Assembly (NCBI RefSeq): GCF_035046485.1
Contig: NC_085138.1
Coordinates: 41,699,464-41,763,463 of the forward strand
Direction: 5' to 3'
DNA length: 64,000 nt
Source of the DNA: Aedes albopictus
Lineage: Eukaryota > Arthropoda > Insecta > Diptera > Culicidae
Part shown: one piece after another, positions 10,972-21,994 of the stretch
Position numbering within the stretch: the stretch's first letter is position 1
How the letters are laid out: every line of letters starts with the position of its first letter
Notes under the pieces: generated by a model
Seen by the model: only the letters and a program-made list of their open reading frames with translations
Told to the model about the DNA's origin: nothing
Databases searched by the model: none
Translations under genes and position numbers: made by a program

Positions 10972-11458
10972 CTTACTTTCGGTGTCCGGCCATTTGGCCG
11001 AATGCCGTTTGGCCGAATGCCGTTTGGCCGAACGCCATTTGGCCGAATGCCATCTGGCCGAAAGGGTCGTTTGGCCGAATGCCGTTTGGCCGAATCGTGA
11101 TCAAAATAATTCAGAAGATGTTTTTGACATTCTAACTGCCAATATGATCATCTTCTGATATTTCCTTCTTTTAATCATAGGCTATTCTTTCTAGTTTTGA
11201 TATTCAGGGATTAGTTGGCGTTGAAACTGCCTATATTTTATCAAAGATTTTTCCTTCTTTTGCTCATAGGCTGTTCTTTCAAGTTCAAGTGAGGCTGGGA
11301 ACAGTGGTATGGTCACTTTACTTCATCATTCATTTTTCGGCCAAACGGCATTCGGCCAAATGGCATTCGGCCAAATGACCCTTTCGGCCAAATGGCGTTC
11401 GGCCAAACGGCATTCGGCCAAACGGCGTTCGGCTAAATGACCCGGAACCCTTACTTTC
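10972..11458. mobile_element. MULE-like MITE, copy 1, 9-bp target duplication
   Basis: The element spans 10981-11449, flanked by the exact 9-bp duplication CTTACTTTC (10972-10980 and 11450-11458). The ends are GGTGTCCGGCCATTTGGCC and its imperfect inverse. Each arm is built from five to seven copies of a 14-15-bp unit TTTGGCCGAATGCCG, so the arms are both tandem and inverted. The core has a partial internal duplication (the TTCCTTCTTTT phrase occurs twice). A 9-bp duplication is typical of Mutator-like elements. There is no coding capacity. Confidence 0.78.
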
Positions 11459-11937
11459 AGTCCTGAGCACCCATGATGCTGCTGAGGGCCGAATGGAAAG
11501 ATCTCCATCCTGGACGATTTCCAGTCATTGCTTCGCCTTAACCTGTGGCCAAGTCAAATTTCTGCCAGCTTCCTTTATTTCCTTGTTTAGGCTGCGCCGC
11601 CATGAGCCTCTGGTTCTGCCTTTCCTGTGATATCCTGCTGGGTTCCAATTTAACGCTTGTTTGCAGATTTCGTTCCAGCCCCTGTGTGACCAACCCAATT
11701 CCGCTTTCGCTCACGAAATTTTGTCGCTATCTGGCTTTTAATGACATCGACGACGGAGCTCCACGTTGTCCAAGTCTAGGTGGTTATTCCCAAGAAATTC
11801 TCCCGGAAATTTTATCAAAACTTCCTCCAAGAATTCCTTAAGGAGTTTCTTGAACAATTTCTTAACAAATTCTTCCATGGATAATTTTTAATAATTTCGT
11901 CAAACAATCCTCTAGCGTTTTCTTCAAGAATTCAAAA
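11459..11937. other. Unassigned DNA grading into weak minisatellite
   Basis: The first 300 bp are of fairly high GC content with an open plus-strand frame at 11545-11841 that shows no recognisable domain. From about 11790 the sequence grades into weak CTCC-type 12-mer units. Confidence 0.35.
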
Positions 11938-11991
11938 GACAGTCAATTACACCATCTTCAGCCAGAGGCCTTACAGACTAAACATTACTTA
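11938..11991 (-). mobile_element. SINE fragment, 3' part, interrupted
   Basis: The phrase 'caccatcttcagccagagg' then 'acagactaaacattact' matches 'caccgtcttcaaccagagg' and 'acagactgaacaagcac' in the SINE at 37020-37246. The continuation after the next element ('tattggacaaccaaaccca' at 13682) fits the following part of that SINE. The TA-flanked element therefore appears to have inserted into an older SINE copy. Confidence 0.5.
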
Positions 11992-13683
11992 TACACTGGA
12001 ACCTCTTTTTATGCACATAGCTGGGGCTGCATAAATTAAAAAAAGGCATAAAAAAGGAAAATTTATGCATAAATTATGCTTGGGCTTTAATTAGAGAATC
12101 TAGTTCGCGAGAACAGGTCGTGTTCCTGGGCAGTTGTGGTCGGGCTAAGGGGGTTTCCAGAAAGTTCCCAAAGAGCCCAAAAAGGGGGTTCCAAGGGGCT
12201 TCAGGGGCGTTTTAAGGGGTGGTTTTGTGGAATTTGAGGAGCCTTTTAAGGGAGCTCTGTCAAGATTTTCTGGTGTTTTCAAGATATTACGGGGAATTCT
12301 GGGGTTTTTTTTCTTAATAGTATTAAGTGGGTTTCAGGGGCGTTCCAAGGGGCTTAGAGGCAATTCAAGGGAACTCAGGGCGTTGCAAGAGCATTAAGGG
12401 GCGTTTTAAGGCATTTCAGAGCCCTGAAATGCCTAAAAAATCCCCCTTAAACCTCCGAGGACCCCATATAACGCACCTGAGAGGCTTCAAAGCCCCTAAG
12501 AACTCCTCTTAACGCTTCTGTAACACCTCTGAATCCCCCGAAAATGCTCTGAAACGTCTTTAAATGCCTCCAAAATCCCCCTAAGACCCCCTCGAGCCCC
12601 ATGTAACGCACCTGAGAAGCTCCAAACCCCTTGAAAACTCCTCTGTAACGCTTCCGTAACCCCCCCCTTAGATTCTCTCGGACCAAATGAGGGGCTCCAA
12701 CCCCCCCAAAAACTCCCCCGTAACGCTTTCGTAACGCCTCTTAATCGTGCAGAAAATGCTCTGAAACGTCTTGAAATGCCTTCAAAATCCCCCTTAAAAC
12801 CCCTCGGATCCCATGTAACGCACCTGAGAGGTCCCAAACTCCCTGAAAACTCATCCGTAACGCTTTCGTAAAGCCTCTTAATCACGCCGAAAATGCTCTG
12901 AAATATTCTGAAATGCCTACAGTATCCCCCTTAAACCACCGCGGACCCCATGTAACCTGAGAGGCTCCAAACCTCCCGAAAACTTCTCCATAAGGCTTTC
13001 GTAACGCCTCTTAATTCCGCAGAAAATGCTCTGAAACATTCTGAAATGCTTTCAAAATCCCCCTTAAACATCCTCGGATCCCATGTAACGCACCTGAGGG
13101 GCTCCGAACCCCACGAAAGCACCTCCGTAACGCTTAAGTAACGCCTCTGCATCCTGCCAAAAATGCTCTGAAACGTCTTGAAATGCCCCCGAAATCCCCT
13201 TAGACCCAATCGGACCCCATGGAACGCACCTGAGAAGCTCCAAACACCCCGAAAACTCCTCCGTAACGCTTCCGTAACGCCTCTGAATCACGCCGAAAAT
13301 GGTCTGAAACATCCTGAAATGCCTCAAAAAATCCTTCTAAATCAAAACCCCAAAAAAAAAAATGCCTCCGTAACGCCTCTGAAACCAGCCTAGAATGCTC
13401 CGAGACTTCCTGAAGTGACTCTGAAACCCCCTTATGACCCACTCGGACCCCATGTAACGCACATGAGACCTTCGGAAACACCCAAAAATGAACCTGTAAC
13501 CTTCCTTTGCTCTTCTCTGTGAACACCCCTTGGTCGCCGTTGCAATAATTCCCGTCATTATTAAATATTCTTATGCACAATATTGGTTCTGAGTAACTTT
13601 CCCTCTTTTTATGCAGGGCACAAAAAAGGTGCATAAATTAAAAGTGCATAAAAATAACATTCATAAAAAGAGGTTTTAGTGTA
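11992..13683. mobile_element. TA-flanked DNA element enclosing a tandem array
   Basis: The ends read TACACTGGAACCTCTTTTTA (11992) and, inverted, TACACTAAAACCTCTTTTTA (13683 backwards), with TA on each side. Inner sub-terminal repeats of 'gcataaatta' follow. TA targets and CACTG-type ends suggest a Tc1/mariner/pogo-type non-autonomous element of about 1.69 kb. The interior is the ~136-bp tandem array below, and no transposase is present. Confidence 0.72.
12410..13500 (-). repeat. ~136-bp tandem satellite inside the TA element
   Basis: The phrase 'ccccatgtaacgcacctgag' or close variants recurs near 12462, 12598, 12808, 12943, 13078, 13216 and 13446, so spacing is about 135-138 bp with two irregular steps of about 210 and 230. 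Each unit also has 'cgtaacgcttycgtaacgcc' and 'aaaatgctctgaaac'. A diverged portion extends left to about 12150. The frames seen on the minus strand here are shadows of the repeat. Confidence 0.85.
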
Positions 13684-13739
13684 TTGGACAACCAAACCCA
13701 CCTTCACTCTTTCAGAATGTTAATACGAAAACCATAAAG

Positions 13740-14248
13740 ATCCTCCTGCAAAGATGCCATCAAGTATTTGTCCAAGAATTTCTTCAGATTTTTTCTAGTA
13801 TTCCCATAGGAACATCTCCAAGGATAGCTTCAAAGATGTTTCTACGGATTTATCTAGAATTTCCTTCAATGATTTTTTTTTTCAAATTCATTAAAGAATA
13901 ACTTGAAAATTTTCTCCAAGGATTTCTTTAGGAATTTTAGCAGGCTCTCAAAAGATCCTGCAAGGACTCTCCTGGAGATTTTTTCAAGGATACCATCAAG
14001 AATTGCTCTAAGAATTCTTCCAGAATTTCTCTAAAACTTCATTACGATTTTTTTTCCAAATTCCTTAAGTATTTGTTCTAAAATGTCCTTCTGCAATTTC
14101 TCAAAAGATTTTTTCAGGAACTCCTACAAGGATTTCATGAAGTATTTTTCCTTGTATTCCTTCAGAAACTCTTGTAGAGAGAGGGATTTTTATCAGTAAT
14201 AACACAAATGTCATTTCAAGAAAAGTTCTCAAAAGATGTTCTGATTAT
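13740..14248 (-). repeat. 12-bp minisatellite block, strongly diverged
   Basis: Reversed-polarity units (TTCTCCAAGGATTTCTT and similar) can still be recognised, but they are more T-rich and more diverged than in the 2-4 kb region. Confidence 0.6.
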
Positions 14249-15077
14249 TTAACCCTCTAATACCCAACCCCGCCTTTAGACGGGGTATAGTTTGAGCATT
14301 TTTGTAATTTTTGTTTCGTGGGAAATCAAAATTTTTATATTTTTGGCTGATATTTGGGACTGTTTTGTATATCTCAAAATGGTTTTTGGTGTATTTTAAA
14401 GCGTATTTACATTTTTTAAAAATCATTGAAAAATTGATGTTTTGTTCACCTTTTAGAAGTCATTGTTTATTTTGTATTGAATCGCTACAATTAACATATT
14501 TTAAATTTTTCCCAAACCATTCTATCCTTGTTTAAGGACAAGGTATTTGGAGTACATTGCTCAAAATTTCTAGAGCACCGTTTTTTAGAACCGTTGAACG
14601 GATTTGGTTTAAAATGCATCACGCTGTTGACAACCACTGAACAATTAGCGTGATGCATTTTCACCCAAATCCGTTCAACGGTTCTAAAAAACTGTGCTCT
14701 AGAAATTTTGAGCTACGTACTTCAAATACCTTGTCCTTAATAGTTTAAGGGGATCGACTACACTCTAAAATTATTTTCCTTAAAATTACACGGGAAATAA
14801 AATTTTATATGAAAAAAATTTAAAATAAATATATTTCAACAAAAATCATAAAATCTCAAAATGTTTTCATCCCAAAAAATACGTACCTCAAATAGGTTTC
14901 CAGGAAAAATATAAAAGTGTAGGGATGTTCAAAAATAAAAATTAGAAAAATCAAAAACTGAAATTCACGAAATTGAGAATTAAAAAGAATCATCTTCCAA
15001 AACATGTTTAAATCGATTTTAGATGACGAAAAATGATATTTAGATCAAAATCAAAAATTTGGGTATTAGAGGGTTAA
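14249..15077. mobile_element. TTAA-flanked piggyBac-like element (821 bp)
   Basis: TTAA at 14249-14252 and 15074-15077 flanks a perfect 15-bp inverted repeat, CCCTCTAATACCCAA. The interior is AT-rich with no transposase, and it holds a second TTAA-flanked element at 14532-14740. It sits between two minisatellite blocks of the same polarity (13740-14248 and 15078-15520), consistent with insertion into one array. Confidence 0.85.
14532..14740. mobile_element. Nested palindromic TTAA element (201 bp)
   Basis: TTAA at 14532-14535 and 14737-14740 flanks arms GGACAAGGTATTTG and CAAATACCTTGTCC that continue inward as a near-perfect hairpin of roughly 95 bp per arm (landmark CCGTTGAACGGATTTGG at 14592 against its inverse near 14675). 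It lies wholly inside the 821-bp TTAA element. Confidence 0.82.
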
Positions 15078-15520
15078 TTTCATCAATGATTTCTGTAGGA
15101 ATTTGTTCAAATATTCTTCATGGAGCTTATTCAATATTTTCGTCGAAAATCCTCCAAATATTTACAAGTACGAAATTCTCCAAGATACCTTTCGATCTTG
15201 TATTTTTTCAAGAAGCCCTTCAGCTATTCCTCCAAAGGTTCCTACAGGAATTTTTGTAAGGTTTTAGATACGAATTTCTTCAGAGATTCAAAAAATCCTC
15301 CTCGATTTCTGCAAATATTTTGAATTCTTTCAGAATTTCTTTAGGAAAATCTTTCTAAGATTACCTCAAGCATTTGTCGAAGTAATAATTATGTGATTTT
15401 TTAATGGGATTCCCAGGAAATCCACCAAAAAATTCTTCCAAAATTTCTTCAAGAGTCGATCTGGAAGTTCTTTAGAAGATATCTGCAGACTTTTTTTTCC
15501 ATAATTTATATTATGGGGGA
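15078..15520 (-). repeat. 12-bp minisatellite block, reversed polarity, diverged
   Basis: Units of the CTCCAGGAATTC type with many T substitutions can be followed to about 15500. It is probably continuous in origin with 13740-14248. Confidence 0.55.
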
Positions 15521-15587
15521 ATGAAATTTTTGGCGATTTTGGAAGACATCTTTGAAGGAAAATCCCTATAGGGAAGTAGAACCATCT

Positions 15588-15770
15588 CGGCAGGTGTCCT
15601 ATTTTGGGCACTTTCCTGCTATAACTCAGCCAATTTTGGACCAATTGACACAATTTTTGGAACACGATGAGATACGTATAGTATCTAGCCGTGCACAAAA
15701 TTTCAAGTCAATTGGTTTGGAATTGACTGAGTTATAGCGAAGAGTGCCCAAAATACCGGCCGCTGCCCAG
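15588..15770. mobile_element. MITE with TATTTTGGGCAC inverted repeats
   Basis: TATTTTGGGCACTTTCCTGC followed by TATAACTCAG on the left (15600-15630) is repeated in inverse on the right (15723-15757), giving arms of about 50 bp with some mismatches and GGCAG outer ends. I could not define a target duplication. No coding capacity. Confidence 0.7.
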
Positions 15771-15829
15771 GTGGTTCGCTACCCTATCAAGATAAATCAA
15801 GTAAAATCCGTAAAATAATATTTAGAGGA

Positions 15830-16560
15830 GACCTCTTTTAGGAAGGAATAATTGGAGAAATATTTTAAAGTTACCTTGCAAAAATCTCTTAAACTTTCAA
15901 GCTTCTCGGAAAATTGAAAAACTTCTCAAGGAATAATGCTTGAAGAAATTTTAGTAGGAATTATTGAGATAATTCAAGAAATAATAAGGAACCCTTACAA
16001 AAATCGCAAGAGGATGTTTTGTAAGAATTCCTAAAGGACTCTTTGAAGAAAATCCGAAAGAAAACATAGACATAATTCCTAAATATCTCCTTAAAGAAAT
16101 TTCAGTTGAAATCCTTGGTGAAATGTTGGAGGATATCTTGGATAAATTCCTGATCGGCATGTTCTAAAGAAATTCTTAGAATATTTTCTTAGGAGAGTCT
16201 TAAAGGAATTGCTTGAAGAATTCTTGCAGAAATTCCTACAAGAATGCTAGATGGAATTGATGAATAAATTCGTCGAGGAGTTCCTGGAGGATTCATTGAA
16301 AGAATTCCTGATTGTATTCTTGATAAAATTCCTGAAGGAACCCTTAGAGGAAATACTAAAGGATGTTTAGTGAAATTCTATCAACAAAAAAAAATTTGAA
16401 AACATTCCGTGAGAAATCCTTCAAAAACCATAAAATAATTCTTGGGGGAATTTTTTAAGGAACGTGAAGATGAATTTTTAAGAAATTCTTGGAGTAACTC
16501 CCGAAGCAAAACAAAAATAAATATGACGTTGCCAGAAGTTTCATCGAATACTCTTTATGG
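15830..16560 (+). repeat. 12-bp minisatellite block, forward polarity
   Basis: Forward units (GAATTCCTGGAG type) resume and are clearest at 16190-16350. The sequence fades into unassigned DNA by about 16560-16680. Confidence 0.65.
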
Positions 16561-16739
16561 GTTTTAACTGAAAAGAAATCTTTAACCGTTTCTGTGAGAA
16601 TTTCCGCTATGAATTTCCATTGTTACATGAATCAGATTTTAAAATACAGAATACGGATTCCTATTATACGGCAGTCCGTGCTGTAGCAATCCCAGAGCTT
16701 ATGGGATTTCAACTAATTGACTAATATACGCTTACATCT

Positions 16740-17560
16740 CAGGCGTATTACCAGATGGCGCCATACTATCTTTGGCAAAGTTGTAGTACTAGAATAGATC
16801 TATCACACAATTCCGACTAATATCCAGTTAGTTGGCGCTATGCAGAAGTGGTTGCTATGTACGCTCGCAAATAGAAACTCTCATAAATTATCACATGCGA
16901 TATCTCTAGATCTACATTATTTGGAACACTGCTGTCAAAAACAATCTGGTGGCGCTAGTCGTCAAATAAAGTTTCAAACTTCTCTATCTCGAGATCCAGA
17001 GCAGAAAGAAAAGTGTCGTCTTCGGCAAAGTTCTTCAGGGAATCAAGAGCAATCTGCTGATTGAATAATTAGTTTGTGATTTCGCCGTCAGGTGGCACTA
17101 ATTGTCATATAAAGTTTTAACATTCTCTATCTCGGGATCCACAGCACCTGGAATAGTACTGTCTTCGCCAAAGTTCTTCAGGAAGGCATTCTGGCATTCT
17201 GGCGCTTCAACAATAAATTGGTGATTTTGCTGCTAGGTGGTGCTAGTTGGCAGAGTTGTAAACTTTTGCATCTCGGAATCCATAGCAGGTAGAAAAGTGT
17301 TATCTTTGGCAAAGTTCTTCAGAAACCTAGCGGTGAAATCACCAACTAATTGTTGAATAACCAGATTAGCACTTGATTTCCTGAAGAACTTTGCCAAAGA
17401 CGACACTTTTTTATCTGCTTTGAATCGCGAGGTAGAGAAGTTTAATTTTACATGACAACTAGCGCCACCTTGCGGCGAAATCACCAACTAATTGTTGAAT
17501 CACCAGGTAGCTCTCAACTTCTTGATAAACGAAGACGACACTATTCTATGTAAACTGTGC
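16740..17560. repeat. Tandem-then-inverted ~150-bp repeat, foldback family
   Basis: Units carrying 'ggtggcgctag', 'ctctatctcgagatcc' and 'cttcggcaaagttcttcag' run forward from 16950 to about 17330, then appear in inverse (17340-17540, with 'gaagaactttgccaaagac' and 'ctagcgccacctt'). The same boxes build the arms of foldback element 1. A 21-bp inverted pair with core GTGGTTGCTATGTACG (16850 and, inverted, 18258) may mark outer ends. Confidence 0.65.
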
Positions 17561-17584
17561 GTTTTTCAGGGCTGGCAGGAAAGA

Positions 17585-18175
17585 TAGGGGGGGATGGACA
17601 CCCCTGCATATTTTATGCAAATTCTTTGATTACATCGACCAGTTAAAGAATTTGCCAACGGTGATCAATACCACAGATATAATACTCCGTCTTAGACGAG
17701 TTTACATAACATCAAAGCTAATTAAATAAACTTTATGCTAAAATAATCGGATTGATTTTTTTAAGCTCTCTAAAACGCCCAACAGTTGCCAGTGTTAATT
17801 TCACCCCGAATCGAATGCAACATTAAAATTTCTATTTTGAGTAAATCCTGATCAAAAATAAAATACTCCATCCATTGGTAAAGCTGCGTATACATGTAGA
17901 TACGGTACCATTTCACTAGTTTTTCTGGTGGACACACACAAACAGTCGTAATACCTTATATGTTGCTGCATCGAAATTATAAGAATTTCACCATATGAAA
18001 AACATATTTCAATTTCAAAGATATTTTGGTCATTTTGTAGGGATATAAATGGTATTTTCAAAAATAGATCAATGACTTGTTTCTTTTACACTTATGCAAT
18101 AAAAGTTAAACATAAACGTCAATGGTTTCGGCAAAAACAGGGGTGTCCATTTCGCATATGCCCCGATCTCCCCTA
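17585..18175. mobile_element. TA-flanked MITE (about 590 bp)
   Basis: The left end reads TAGGGGGGGATGG, then GACACCCCTG. The right end reads CAGGGGTGTCC and finishes CCCCGATCTCCCCTA. The inner GACACCCCTG pair is exact and the outer ends align with an indel. It abuts a SINE fragment on its right, which it probably split. There is no coding capacity. Confidence 0.65.
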
Positions 18176-18243
18176 TTAACGAATTTTTTAGCCATAGGCT
18201 AGTTCATCTCGGGACGCTTTTCGAGAGTGAGTTTGTCGGCGAG
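18174..18243 (-). mobile_element. SINE fragment, 3' end
   Basis: 'tattaacgaattttttagcc', 'ctagttcatctcgggac' and 'gagtttgtcgg' match the 3' part and body of the SINE at 40997-42781, with an internal deletion and no tRNA-like head. The adjoining 18244-18438 is unassigned. Confidence 0.7.
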
Positions 18244-18438
18244 TGTACATAGCAACCACCATAATCTTCCATGATCTTATATTGCACCATCATCACAGTG
18301 CCAACCCCCCCTAAGCAAGAAATCTAAGCACGCTAGACACTACCTCTAACATGTGAAACAGTCATTGTTGTGAGCCGCTCCGCCTGGAGAACAGATGCTC
18401 AAGTTTGCAGATGCACACCCCCTTACCTGACAACCTGC

Positions 18439-19819
18439 GATTGAAGCAGCGGTTCCTAACCTTTTTGAGATGACGACCCCCTTTAGGAATTGTCAAAACA
18501 TCTGAGGATCAAAGAAAATTTTTAGAAAAACAAAATATGAAAAAAAAAAAACGTAGCCGAGTTATTTGGGCAGAGTGGCGTATTAAAAAAAAATCTGAGG
18601 AAGTGTACATTCAATTTGAGCCGTAGTCTGAAAATAGCGGCGCAGCTGAAAATGTTTCCTTTTGAAAGCGTTTTATACTGAAAATTTGAGGATTGTGGCT
18701 CTTGAATGTGGCGGTTGAGATAAAACCCTGTGCTTAATCCTGAAAAAAAAGGAGAGGGGGTTTAACGAATGGTATCCGGCCATTTGGCCGAAAGCCATCT
18801 GGACGAATGATCGTTTGGCCGAATGCCATTTGGCCGAATCATGTTCGAAGGAATTTTTTGACATTCTAACTACCTACCAATATGAGATTAGTTGACATTG
18901 AAACTGACAATATCAAAGATTATTCCTTCATCGAATCATAGACTGTTCTTTCGAGTTATACTGATGAGGATAACAGTGGCATGCTCATTTAAGTTTGTCA
19001 TTCATTTTTCGGCCAAAGGGCGTTCGGCCAAATAACCCGGAACCTTAACGAATATCTCACTAGATTCCTTTGTATTCCAAATCACTCATACAGATAAGCA
19101 AAATTCGGAATTCTCCCGCAAACTTTTTCTGAAATATCCACAAAGTCAGTTGGTGATTGTAAATTTTACTAACAATGGACTATTCTAACCAATACTACCA
19201 TAATTTACCTCTGGAAAAGCCCATCTATTAATACAAAACAACATTTTCTAATCAACTCGGAAAAAAAACTATCCTTCTTTACAATAACAGTAAAAATACT
19301 CTGAAATCAAAGCGATTAAAAACTTCTCAATAGATTTTTGCGATTTGCGAGGTCCAAAATGTTTTTAGTCTCCAGAAACAATTATTTCCATACGTGTGCC
19401 AACTTTGAAATTCCGTATAATTGTGTGAATGTCTGAGATGTTTCTAACAAACTTTTTTTTTTAATCCTGAAGAAAAAAATCCTAGCAATATTAGAGAATG
19501 TAATCTTCATGAATGATTAAACATTTGAACATGTTTTTTTTTTAATTACTGAAAGAATCGCCGATTTTGCAATATTTTCGCTCCCCTTCGACTCGATTTC
19601 CGGCCACTCTGAGAATCACTGGTTTGTACCCATCTCTAATTTTCACGTGTTACTGATTACCGATACAGAAACAAAAAGTAGAATGAAGTTACAAAATTAT
19701 AATTTGCGTAAAATAGAATAAAAAATTAACATTTTTTGTAAATACCGCGGCCTCCCTGGACTAGCTTCATGGCCCCCCAGGGGGCGGTGGACTACTGGTT
19801 GGGAACCCGTGGATTAAAG
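18439..19819. mobile_element. Non-autonomous hAT-like element (1365 bp)
   Basis: Ends are CAGCGGTTCCTAACC at 18447 and the inverse of CACGGGTTCCCAACC finishing at 19811. They are flanked by an 8-bp duplication with one mismatch, GATTGAAG and GATTAAAG. Short CAG-type ends plus an 8-bp duplication are characteristic of hAT elements. The right end also carries 'GGCCCCCCAGGGGGC', a small palindrome. No transposase frame survives. A MULE-like MITE is nested at 18771-19044. Confidence 0.78.
18762..19053. mobile_element. MULE-like MITE, copy 2, 9-bp target duplication
   Basis: The element spans 18771-19044, flanked by the exact 9-bp duplication TTAACGAAT (18762-18770 and 19045-19053). It starts GGTATCCGGCCATTTGGCC and ends with the inverse of GGTTCCGGGTTATTTGGCC. 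The core shares 'ttgacattctaac', 'ttgaaactg' and 'gactgttctttcgagtt' phrases with copy 1, but the arms have fewer TTTGGCCGAATGCCG units (274 bp against 469). Confidence 0.82.
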
Positions 19820-21611
19820 CTCTCACTAGGTTTGGTGTTCTCTAAGGTTGCTCGCAACCCGGCCGCCCGGTGTCACAGGAAGATGGTTATAGGAGTTGTC
19901 GGACAGAGGCCATGACCTCAATGGGTCTATTTTATGCTTTCAGCCTTTACTTCGGCTAGTCATCCATTCAATTCGGCCACGTATGAAATCTTTCGTTTAT
20001 GTCACCTTTTTTTACGTGAAGATGCATCATACACCAGTCACTTTATCCTCGTTATCGATCTGCTCATCAGTGCACACAATCGTCGATCTGATCGATTATG
20101 ACTTTAAAAGCCATCAGAGCCGGAATTAATGCTGAGGTCCCTTTTAATTGCACCCCACTCGATGCAACCGAGCGCAAGCAGCTCGAAACGGTTGCTTCCT
20201 TCCTGGCTTCCAGCATGCCGCCACGCCACAACAGATGGATTCCGCCTGGTCGCTTGCGAAAAATGTGGGTTAAAATGTGAAGCCCTCAGGTGTGAGCCGA
20301 CGCTTTTTTTGCGTTTCGAGCTTTCTGGAATGATTATAAGTATGAATGGTGAACAATTTTTTTCCCGTTGTTGAGCTCCGTACCGTAGCGCTGCTCATCT
20401 CGTTAATTTGCTTTCATGTTTTGAGTGGATGGATTTTCTGAATTAATATAAAACCAAAATGCCAGTAGTACTTACACACGTGAGTCCGTCCTTCGACTGC
20501 TGTGCTGGGCTGGGACCGGTTGTGAATCAGTTGGTGTGGAATGGTCAGCAAATGACAACAAACGAGCTGAATCGAGTGGATTTAATTTGCATGCTCGTTG
20601 GTTGGGATTGAAGAGGAGATCACTTTTTTATCAGACTGTGTTCCGACTGTTCACATTTGAATAATCCTTTGAGGTAAATATTGTTGGCATGGAAGTGTTA
20701 TTGAATGAAAAATGAGATTTCCGTGAGAATCATAATTATTTGGAATTGTTTTATGATAGGCACATCACAATGATATTTCAAAGGCACACATTTTGTGGAG
20801 TTCCTGGCATTTTTGTCAGAATAGTGGCATCCTTATTATGTATTTGTTTGTTACATACGATGTATTGTACTGGAATTCGTATTATTCCGCCAAGTCAATT
20901 TCTCAGTACGATAAAATTAAATCACTACATTTTAATTTTCTTGCTATCTCTGTCATCAACTCTTTGAAGTACGCAGCTTCCAATTGCTCACTACTTTTCG
21001 TCCCATGTTGCAAGTTAGGAATTCAGTTCCTTTAGAAATTCCGTTCTTCTTCGAATCTTTTGTGTTACAAGTGGTACCACTGTGACAGAACGCTACTCAT
21101 TCCGAGTGCAAACCGAAGAAATGACAAGATGCTACCATACAAGATGAAAATCTTTAGTCTCATTCCCCCTCATCCTACTTCTCAGGGTGCATCTTCAGAT
21201 TGTTAGCTCATCGGGTAGCGGACGACACCCAGCACTAGCCCATCGAACCACAGAACTGAGCGCACTGACTGCGGTGGAAGCCACCGTGACCGTCTGTCAG
21301 CTCATCCTGCTTGGTGCGGCATTCTCGGAATGCATCCATCCTTCCACCGTCGTCGTCGTCGTCGTCGTCTTTGTCCTCGTTATCCCGAGACGACCAAAGA
21401 CCAACCAACTCGGAGAAGATGACGACTGGCAACAATATATCATTTGATGTATATTTACAATTGAATTTGTTCGACGGCTCCTCTACTGGTACTTTGCACG
21501 GTTCTCGTGCGATGCGGCAGAGTCGGATGTAGTTTTGAACGCGCTCTATGAGTCTATTGTTGCGTGCATAAGTATCGATTCCAAACAAATCCTCATGAGC
21601 TGTGTAATGGA
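19820..21611. other. Unassigned DNA with GTC microsatellite
   Basis: No TE signature is seen over nearly 1.8 kb, which makes this one of the better candidates for original host DNA. A (GTC)n microsatellite at about 21349-21370 produces a poly-Asp stretch in a minus-strand frame (21235-21588). No known domain is visible and I do not call a gene. Confidence 0.35.
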
Positions 21612-21994
21612 AAGGCTATATGTTTTTTATTCGTTTATTTGAAAGGCTCAAGCGCCACATGGGCATAACTGAGCCGAAATCATTTGTTTTCACAGTGATC
21701 TAACATTTTACAATTTATTACTGCCTTATTGGGAAGCCGGAGTACTCGCGACTGTTTCGAGACTAGGGGAAAAAAAAAAATATGGAAAGGAGGGATTTAT
21801 AGGTTTTAAAATAAATTATTTGCTAACTTATACTAAAACATTGATGGGATAAATTTTCCAGATCTGTAACGGAACTAAACAGAAAGGACTTTATCGGTAG
21901 ACAACGACAAGAAGAAGACAGACAGAAGGGGGGGACAGACAGGGGTGAACAACAAAACCAAAAGGCGGACAACGAAATCAAGGAGCGTACTACA

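Noticed and set aside
10981..11449. CRISPR-like array because of repeated TTTGGCCGAATGCCG units
   Set aside because: Units are contiguous without spacers, form inverted arms, and the element has a 9-bp duplication; the genome is eukaryotic.
21235..21588. 117-codon minus frame with a poly-Asp run
   Set aside because: The acidic run comes from the GTC microsatellite and the rest matches no family I know.
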